This document shows positions 43,155-51,902 of a stretch of 51,902 nt of DNA, one piece after another. This stretch comes from Prorocentrum cordatum. Taxonomy: Eukaryota > Sar > Dinophyceae > Prorocentrales > Prorocentraceae. Where the stretch lies: the NCBI GenBank assembly GCA_963575745.1, contig CAUYUJ010001427.1, positions 27,501-79,402 on the forward strand, read 5' to 3'. Each line of letters opens with the position of its first letter. Within the stretch, counting starts at the first letter, position 1. Made by a program: the position numbers and the translations under genes. The notes under the pieces are model-generated. The model was not told the origin of the DNA and did not search any database. It worked only from the letters and a program-made list of their open reading frames with translations.

Positions 43155-43320
43155 CTTCGTCTCCACCTCCTCCTCCTCCTCCTCCTCGTCCTCCTCTTCC
43201 TCCTCTTCCTCCTCCTCTTCCTCGTCCTCCTCTTCCTCCTCCTCCTCCTCCTCCTCGTCCTCCTCCTCCTCGCTGGCGACATTTGCCCCTCTTCCTCCTA
43301 TCCCTCCTCCTCCTCACTGG
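43155..43320 (+). repeat. CCT/CTTCCT tract in intron 2
   Basis: Pyrimidine repeats complementary to the GAG tract before exon 2. Confidence 0.93.
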
Positions 43321-43437
43321 CAACGCTCGCCCCTCCTCCTCCTCCGCCTCGCCCTCGTCCTGCTCGCGGGCGGCGTTCGCTGATTGCAGGAGCCCCAGTC
43401 CCCGACGGCCAACATCTAGACCTACGTCAGCAAGGTC

Positions 43438-43605
43438 GGGGGTGGACAGAACCCCCAACAGTGACACGTCGATTAGTGAATTGTCCGTTTTCGGTTCTCG
43501 AGAGGGCGCCGCGGCCGTCATTTTCCAGGCTTGCGCCCGCCAGGTTTGGGCCCGAGCTCGTTTTCACTAAACCACGGTTTATTAAAGGGAGGTCTGTCCA
43601 TCCCC
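43438..43605 (+). mobile_element. MITE with GGACAGA ends, copy 2
   Basis: 168 bp, nearly identical to 20789-20956 in the same orientation. Terminal inverted repeats ggggtggacagaaccccc and gggaggtctgtccatcccc. It sits inside eIF3j intron 2. Confidence 0.88.
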
Positions 43606-43849
43606 GACACGGAGGTTTTGCTTCGTGATTTCGGCTTGCAGGTGCCTTTCCGCACTTCGGGCTCCAGGCGCGTGCAAAACGATCAGGGATGAAACGTCGG
43701 TCCGTGGACGGGGCCGACAGTTCTGGGGCCCGCGTGGTCAGATGACTCACGACGTCGGAGCTCAACCGCAAGGCTCTGGACCAGATTTTGAACGTCTTCG
43801 GGTCTTTTTGCCCCCAAGAGGCTTCCAGAAACATTCCACGACCGTTGTT

Positions 43850-43881
<32 letters not shown>

Positions 43882-44079
43882 TGTCCCCACACCTGGACCT
43901 TGTGTTTTTTTGTGAGTTTTGAGCCTCTGGGGGTCTGTCTCGGACCCCAGTATCGCACAACAAATGCGCAGGATGCAAAATTGGGCCCAAGGAAGGAGAC
44001 GAGAGTTCCAGGGGCCCTCGTCGAGAAAGAAGGCCAGGGCCAGCAGCTTTCGATGCTCGTCGTCGTTGTCGTCGTCGTC
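43606..44079. other. intron 2 sequence with GTC repeats
   Basis: gtcgtcgtcgtcgtc occurs at 43848-43880 and again at 44058-44084. Otherwise unique, no exon supported. Confidence 0.6.
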
Positions 44080-44084
44080 GTCGT

Positions 44085-44588
44085 CATTCTCCTCCTCTCC
44101 ACCCCCTCCTCCTCGTCCTTCTCCTCCTCTTCCTTTTCCTCTTTCTCCTTTCCCGATCCCTCTTTCGCCTCCTCCTTCTCTTGTTCCTCCTCCTTCTCCT
44201 TCTCCTCTTTTCTTTTCTTGCCCCTCGACGCTCCTCCCTGCTTCCTTCTCTTCCTCGTCCTTTTCCTCCGCCCTCGTCCTCCTCCTCGTCTTCGTCGTCC
44301 TCATCATCCCTCCCTCCCGCTCCTCGTCCTGCTTCTCCTCTCTCTCGCTGCTCGTCCTTCTCCTCTCCGCCTCTTGCTTCTCCTCCTCCTCCTCCTTATC
44401 CTCCACTTCCTCCTCCTCTTTCTCCCCCTTCCTCCTCTCACCCCCCTCTCCTCTTGCTTCTCCTGCTTCTCCTTGTCTTCAACGTCCTCCTCTTCCATCT
44501 CACTTCATTGTCCTCCTCCTTCTTCGCCATCTTGTGTTGCTTTTCTCCTTCTCCTCCTCCGTCCTCCTCGCCCCTCTCCTGCCCGCAG
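44085..44588 (+). repeat. pyrimidine-rich CTCCTC tract, 3' end of intron 2
   Basis: About 500 bp of C/T-rich sequence ending cctgcccgcag, a strong 3' splice site. Confidence 0.9.
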
Positions 44589-44741
44589 GAGCAGAGGCTG
44601 CGACAGCGCAAGCTGCAGGAGGTGCAGAACGATCGAAACGTAGGCGACCTCTTCGATGGGTTCCAGGTGAAGGACGAGGAGGAGAAGGGGACGGCCAAGA
44701 AGGCCAGACGGACGGCTACTGGCGGCAAGCGAGGGGGGAAG
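44589..44741 (+). CDS. EIF3J: eIF3j exon 3 (basic helix)
   Basis: It opens directly after cccgcag with EQRLRQRKLQEVQNDRN, then VGDLFDGFQ, matching the human EQLADKLRLKKLQEESDLEL helix in position and pattern. The 3' end is uncertain. A canonical donor CAG/GTGAAG at 44666 would end the exon after FQ. The frame continues sensibly (VKDEEEKGTAKKARRTATGG) to a second good GT at 44741 (gaa/gtgagaa), just before TGA. The first option keeps phase 0 with exon 4. Confidence 0.7.
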
Positions 44742-44744
44742 TGA

Positions 44745-44895
44745 GAAGGAGAAGGCCTTCTCAGAAGGCGGCGGGGCTTCTCAGACTTCTGAGAAGCTTT
44801 CGGCATCTTCGGGGAAGGCTCAGAAAACTTCTCAGAAGGCCAGGGGATTTCCGAGCCTTCTGAGAAGGCCCGCCCCTTCTCACTTGCCCCAGGCT
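44745..44895. repeat. tandem palindromes of cttctgagaag type
   Basis: ccttctcagaagg, cttctcagacttctgagaag and ccttctgagaagg recur; each is itself a near-perfect inverted repeat. Confidence 0.85.
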
Positions 44896-45289
44896 CGCCG
44901 CCGAGGCTAGCCCAGGAAGGGCAACTGGCCAGGACATGTACGCAGGCGCGAAGATCACCGCACTTCGCGCCTCGCGGTCTGGGCTGGAGAGGCGCTCTTC
45001 TCCAGGAGAGGCGTCGCGGGAGCGCGCCTCGGGCTCTCGCACGGCGCCGGGAGTGCGCTACGATGGGGGCGACCGGGGCCGATCGCAACCGCTTGGGGCC
45101 GATCGCAGTCACTTGGGGCGGATTCCAACCGGCTGCGATCGGCCCGATGTGGTCGGGATGTTTCGCGTTCGCTTCCACGTCGTTTTGGTAAGCTGAGGCT
45201 CTCCAAGGGAGCTTCTGGAATGAGTAGGTTGCCTTAGGCTCACCGGTAAGATTCCAAAACAGTGGTTGCGATCAGGCCGATCGCAGACC

Positions 45290-46230
<941 letters not shown>

Positions 46231-46569
46231 GGTAGTAGAAGTAGCACTGCTATCACTGTTACTACTGATACCACTGCTACTACTGTCCTTACTGATTGTA
46301 CTGTTATCTCTACTGCTGCCACTACTGTTATTCTTCTGGCTACTACTGCTTCTATTCTGTCTAATACTAACAGTACGAGTACTGCTACGAGTATAGCGGC
46401 TACGAAATTTGCTAGTCTCACTACTACGATTGAAACTACGACGACGGGTATGACCAAGCACTACGGGGGACAATACGAGCTCTCATAACAAGAACCAAAC
46501 CACTAATTCTAGCACAACCAGTCTTATTACTACCGCCACGGCCACGACCGCTACCACCACCACCACCAA

Positions 46570-47960
<1,391 letters not shown>

Positions 47961-48019
47961 CTACTATTGCTGTTATGAAGATTGTTACTACTACTACTGC
48001 TTTACTTTTACTGTTACAG

Positions 48020-48320
48020 AAGCCCTCCAGAAACTTTCCATAAGTTCATGAGAAGCGCTTCGTACTTCCTCCAGAAGCTCTCCAGAAGTCCTCCAGAAGC
48101 TCCCCAGGAGCTCTTGAAAATCGCTTCAGAAGCCTTCCAGAAGCTGTCCAGAAGCTCATGAGAAGCGCTTCACAAGCCCTCCAGAAGCTCATGTGTAGCG
48201 CTTCAGAGGCGCTGGTGAAGCGCTTCGGAGGCGCTGGTGAAGCGCTTCGGAGGTTCTGGTGAAGAGCTTCGGAGTTGCTGGCGAAGCGCTTCAGAGGCTC
48301 TGCAGAGTCTCTGCAGAGGT
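48020..48320 (+). repeat. degenerate ccagaagct / gaagcgcttc repeats
   Basis: Units such as ctccagaagctctccagaag and the 10-bp palindrome gaagcgcttc (about 48052, 48153, 48223, 48238) recur. Compare the ccttctgagaagg palindromes on the other side of the triplet arrays. Confidence 0.8.
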
Positions 48321-48455
48321 TGTAATCCGGTTGTAATCCGGTGTTCTTCCTTTTGAATTGCTTCTAGGAGTCCTTCACGTTGGGCTCGGCCTGTGTTCGG
48401 TGGTTGGAACCCGCCCCAGGTGGTTGGGATCGGCCCGAAGTGGTTGCGATTGGCC

Positions 48456-48837
48456 TTATTTCCCCTGCGACGGGCAGCGGGGTGCGTCGGGGCATACTCC
48501 AGATTTCGTACTAAAGGGAGGGGGGTCTCATTTCGGGGGGGGGGGTCTCTCCCAGGCTATCTTGGAGGGCCTGGGGGGTCTGGGGACGATGTTTTGGAGG
48601 GTTCTCCCACGGGGGGGTCTGACATGGCTTGTCTTGGAGGGTCCAGACCCCCTCCCTTTTATCACGAAGTCTGGAGTACCCCCTCGCAGCACTCCCAGGG
48701 CGCAAGGGGCCCTCTCGTGCTGCCCCGGGGGGCATCGGGGGGATCTCGCCTCCCCCCCCCCTGCAGCGCTCCGCTGGCGGAGCCCGGCGCTCAGCTCCGG
48801 TGTTTTGCCGGCGGCTCGTCGATGGGAGCGGCTTGGG
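48456..48837. other. intron 3 sequence, nothing recognised
   Basis: G-rich and C-rich homopolymer runs (48536-48549, 48753-48763); no exon supported. Confidence 0.4.
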
Positions 48838-49049
48838 TCTGGACGCCCGAAATGGGTACTGAAAGAATGGGTACAATGCCCAACAGCAGTTCCTGTTCAT
48901 TTTGAACAGGACTCGCTGTCCGCGCCGCCGCGGCCTGTGTCCATTCGAGACAGAAGGCCGCCTGCCCAACAGCGGCCGCTGTTGGTTCGGGACAACATTT
49001 GTTGTTGGGCATGTTGCCCATTCTTTCGGTACCCATTTCGGGTGTCCAA
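48838..49049 (-). mobile_element. MITE with TTTGGACG ends, copy 2 (inverted)
   Basis: The reverse complement corresponds to 17573-17785. Its left end ctggacgcccgaaatggg and right end cccatttcgggtgtccaaa are inverted repeats, and the interior keeps gttcctgttcattttgaaca and caacatttgttgttgggcat. Target duplication not clear. Confidence 0.85.
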
Positions 49050-49400
49050 AACGGGGTGGCATCCACGGCTCATTACGATGCCGCCGGTTCGATTCGATTC
49101 GGTTCGAGTTCGATGGCCGCTGGTTCCTATTCCGATGCGATGTCGGATTCCGACTTGAGCTCCGATGGCCCCATCGAAACCTGCTGACCTGCCGATCGCC
49201 GCCGATTCGACCTTTTTCCGACTCGGCTGCCGATTTTCGCCGACCCGATTCACTTCGATTGCCGCTCCGGCTTATCGATTCGATTCTGGGCTCTCCTGGG
49301 CACCTCAGGGGCCAGTTTGGGGTGTGGCCGCCCCTGCGCAGTCCGCTCGTCTCCGTCGCAGCTGCCCGGCCCCCCCCCCTGGGATCGTGGTCCGCGCAAG
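49050..49400. other. 3' end of intron 3
   Basis: tcgattcgattcgg-like words at 49083-49280 (TTCGA/CCGAT-rich), then a C-rich stretch with acceptor candidates gtcgcag (49361), cgcaag (49400) and aagaag (49403), all in phase 0. Confidence 0.55.
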
Positions 49401-49820
49401 AAGGCGGAGGACAAGAAGGCCGCGAGGGCCAAGATCGTGGAGATCGACGCCTTCGACCATGTCGCCCTCACCGTGCAGGCAGACGTGGAGAGGCTGAGCG
49501 ACGACTGCGTAAAGAAGATCGGCAAGGGCGCGGCTGCGGCCAAGGGCGGCTCGGTCTCGTTTGTCCGGGACCTCCTGAAGCAGCTCGCGGACGACCTCTC
49601 CTTCAAGGAGCTGGACGGCTTCGAAAAGATGCTCGCGGAGGTGGTCAAGGGGAAGAAGTCGGCGAAAGGGGCCGCGACAGATGGCAAAGCCAACAAGGCG
49701 AACACGAAGCTCAGCAAGACCACCAAGTTCGACGCCAGGAACGAGTGGGAGGAGGTCTACGGCGGCGGCGAGGGCGACGAGGAGTGGTCCAAGGAGGAGT
49801 GGGACGAGTGGGAGAAGCAG
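49401..49820 (+). CDS. EIF3J: eIF3j exon 4 (central and C-terminal domain)
   Basis: About 140 codons: a basic start (KKAEDKKAARAK), IVEIDAFDHVALTVQADVER matching the human GIDAMNP...FGKLL region, then SFVRDLLKQLADDLSFKELD, matching FLEVLVRDVCISLEIDDLKK, and a KGKKSAKG basic run. A TKLSKTTKFDARNEWEEVYG segment corresponds to GLKATMKDDLADYGGYDGG, and an acidic Trp-rich tail (EEWSKEEWDEWEKQ) follows. The start may be 49362, 49401 or 49404. The end is put at CAG/GACAGG (GA donor) or six bases later at AGG/GTTGAC. Confidence 0.78.
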
Positions 49821-49844
49821 GACAGGGTTGACAACAGGGTTGAT

Positions 49845-50003
49845 AACAATGTATCCCTCTCTCTCTCTCCCACCTTCGTTCCCGCCGTTCGCCCCTCGCC
49901 CTTTCAAAGCTCCTCACCCCTCCTTCCTCCTTCACTCCCCCCCTACCTCCTCCACCTCAATTTTGCTTTCCCATCTCCCATTCCTTTTCCTCGTCCCTAC
50001 CAG
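49845..50003 (+). repeat. pyrimidine-rich short intron 4
   Basis: CTCTCTCTC then C/T-rich sequence ending cctcgtccctaccag, a strong acceptor. The frame happens to stay open through it, so intron retention would add about 60 Pro/Ser/Leu-rich residues. Confidence 0.6.
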
Positions 50004-50015
50004 ACGTGCTGGTAG
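50004..50015 (+). CDS. EIF3J: eIF3j exon 5 (three codons and stop)
   Basis: After ctaccag the frame reads Thr-Cys-Trp-stop (acgtgctggtag). With exon 4 in phase 0 the protein ends EWEKQ(DR)TCW. If the upstream donor were in another phase, the alternatives are VLVEQSGRSA-stop or a longer Arg-rich end. Confidence 0.45.
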   Translation, partial: TCW

Positions 50016-51290
50016 AGCAGTCTGGGCGTTCCGCCTGAGACGTCCTCACACATGACATTCCAGTACGGAGTGGCTTTCGATCTATTGCAGCGCGTATTCC
50101 TCGTAATCGTTTCTGGTACTTACACATATGGAGGTTGGTCGGGATTGTTTTCAAGGCGTAGTTGTCGCTTTTGCGGTGCGTTGATTCAAATGCTTCATGC
50201 ACGGAGGATTGGTTTTAGTTATCACAGTGCGGCTCAGCTCTCGCGTTCGTGCTGCAAATACTATCTTGGTCCGTTTACAGCAGTTACACGGCTGGAAGGA
50301 AATTGCTTTTGCAACACAGTGCGTTCTCTCTCTCTCTCTCTCCCTCTTTCTGGGGACCTCCTCCGTTTCCACGACGCGACATTGGAGCACGTGCAGCTTT
50401 TACATTGATGGAGGGCGGCTCTTTTGAAGCATGGGGATCTCGAGTTATGATCATGATATCCGTGAGCCGAGGCTAAGTCCTGTACAAGTGCTACGCGGAG
50501 GAAACGGAGGGGCGGCTGTCATATTCGATGAGGGGGTTCCTCGCCAGAGTGCCATGACAGCTGAGCGCTTGCTTCGTCGTTACCGTCGCTCCGTTCCGCC
50601 TCTCTTTAAAGCCTATGCTTGCATGCTGTTGCGCGCCTTTGGCTCACGACATTTGTGATCATAGGACGCAACTGGTGTCTTAGCGGGAAACGGGTGCGCG
50701 TGCCTCGCGTATCGCTGTCCACTCACTTATAGCCAAGGGAACGCTGCAGGTAGGCAGGGCGACATCATTAAGACTTCATCCAGTTACAATCCATGTGAAG
50801 GGGTTCCCAGGTAATCAGGTCAACGGAGGCGCTCGTTCGTCAGGGTATGTCGCTGATCTGGCGAAACTCATGCAACCCTCAGAAGTTTGATGGAGAAGGA
50901 ATGTGATGCAACTGCTAGTCGTAGTGACCACCGCAGGAACAGCAACACGAGTGATCATACTTACTATTGTGACAGTGCGAGGTTCGACGAGTCGCTGGTC
51001 GATCTCGCCAGACGAACCCGAAACAAACGCGCGGAACCAGTTGGCATGCTCGTTCCCCCCGGGAAAAGAACCAAGGACTCAAGGATGCTTCCAGTGGAGG
51101 GGTGGAGTCCCCGCGGCGACCATATCAAGGATCGTCAGTACCCACCATCTCCCGACCAATGCCTGGGAAACCAAACAAACAAACCGCGCCAGACCACAGG
51201 TGGACATCGTTGTTGTGGAATGTGTGGCTTTGTCGTGGGAAGACAGCATGAGGACCCCTCCTGGAGCGTATGTCATTGCATATGGGGCGG
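50016..51290. other. downstream region, no gene recognised
   Basis: Unique, less GC-rich sequence. A TC tract lies at 50325-50345. Open frames at 50887-51466 (+) and 51079-51276 (-) overlap each other and show no family motif. Confidence 0.4.
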
Positions 51291-51292
51291 GA

Positions 51293-51617
51293 TTACCATT
51301 GGCTTATGATTCTAGGATCAAGGATGCCGTCTCCGAAGTCGTCGAGGTCGGTTCTGATGATGTTGAGGCTGGGCTGACTGGTCACGGTGCCCCTGGCACG
51401 GGTCTCTTCGGCACTGCCGAAGGCGGCGAGCATGGCGCGCGTGAGCTCCCGGGCGCTAACGCGTAAGTGCATCCTCCGCGCGACGTCAGTGACCATTGTG
51501 GCCCAGGCGCTCAGTCGAATTTGAACGATGGTTGGGTGCTGATGATGGCCCTTGGGCCGTGCTTCCTCGACGCTGTGCGGCGATGGGTCAGTGAGAGGGA
51601 TCCTTTGCGCCTTCCTC
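51293..51617 (-). CDS. hypothetical short ORF
   Basis: Read on the - strand the frame is open for about 108 codons after a TAG near 51618, with an ATG at 51496. It reads VQIRLSAWATMVTDVARRMH, LRVSARELTRAMLAAFGSAE, then SQPSLNIIRTDLDDFGDGIL. Composition is normal and helix-rich. The + strand is also open here. No family recognised; it could be an exon or a retroelement fragment. Confidence 0.28.
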
Positions 51618-51902
51618 TAGGCTGCCGATGCAAATCGCGGCAGGGTTGGCGCAGGCGCGAGCGGCGGCGGGGCCCCGTGCGACCCTTCGAAACGGGGGCC
51701 CACCAGCCGCTGCGCAGCGGGCAGCGCGGTGCGGCCCGTGGCCACGCCCACCTCCCCCCAGAAGCAACAGCGTAGTGCGGGCGGAGCTGTAGCTCTGTTG
51801 AAGCTTTGTTTGGAGGTGACGTCCCTTGACGAGGTGCTCCGCAGGTTCTCGCGCGGCGTGAATTTGCTCTGGGGCCGCCGCGAGAGGAGTCGTTGCCTTC
51901 GC
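51618..51902. other. right edge, nothing recognised
   Basis: GC-rich sequence with short overlapping open frames to the window end. Confidence 0.4.

Overview
The window looks like nuclear DNA of a dinoflagellate. The basis is a 21-of-22 match to the dinoflagellate spliced leader at 31033-31054, likely introns that start with GA instead of GT, GC-rich unique sequence, a very low density of recognisable exons, and a very large amount of simple-sequence and satellite DNA. I cannot name the species. There is one 100-N assembly gap (21803-21902).

Layout. 1-3514: a non-LTR retroelement ORF (reverse transcriptase, C2H2-like fingers, then a C-terminal part in another frame), open at the left edge. 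3515-18690: almost only repeats (11-bp minisatellite with an alternating composite satellite, five 100-bp units, 1.3 kb of ATGT repeats, a 77-bp satellite of about 29 copies, GCTAT/GCTAA pentamers, GGA and GAT tracts, an AT tract). 18690-21530: four of five copies of a GC-rich foldback MITE, around one intact 293-codon ORF (19259-20140) of unknown function. 21560-28800: a cut-off ORF at the gap, GAT/GAG tracts, a 12-bp minisatellite, a 60/122-bp satellite carrying a Tc1/mariner-like MITE, the fifth foldback MITE and a 1.3-kb GAT field. 29717-50015: my main gene call, a split eIF3 subunit J gene on the + strand with five proposed exons and introns up to 13 kb. Intron 1 holds the spliced-leader relics, a complete but broken LINE on the - strand (31405-35340), a second retroelement remnant on the - strand (38935-39860) and two blocks of a 118-bp satellite. 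Intron 2 holds a MITE. Intron 3 holds a roughly 3.4-kb foldback made of AGT repeats followed by their complement ACT. 50016-51902: little that can be recognised, with one short - strand ORF.

How it fits together. The only gene with a well-supported cellular role is the translation initiation factor. The rest is mobile-element debris and tandem arrays, much of it within the introns of that gene. Long ORFs over microsatellites (poly-Asp, poly-Glu, Met/Tyr/Val/Cys, Thr and Val runs) are low-complexity artefacts and are not annotated as genes.
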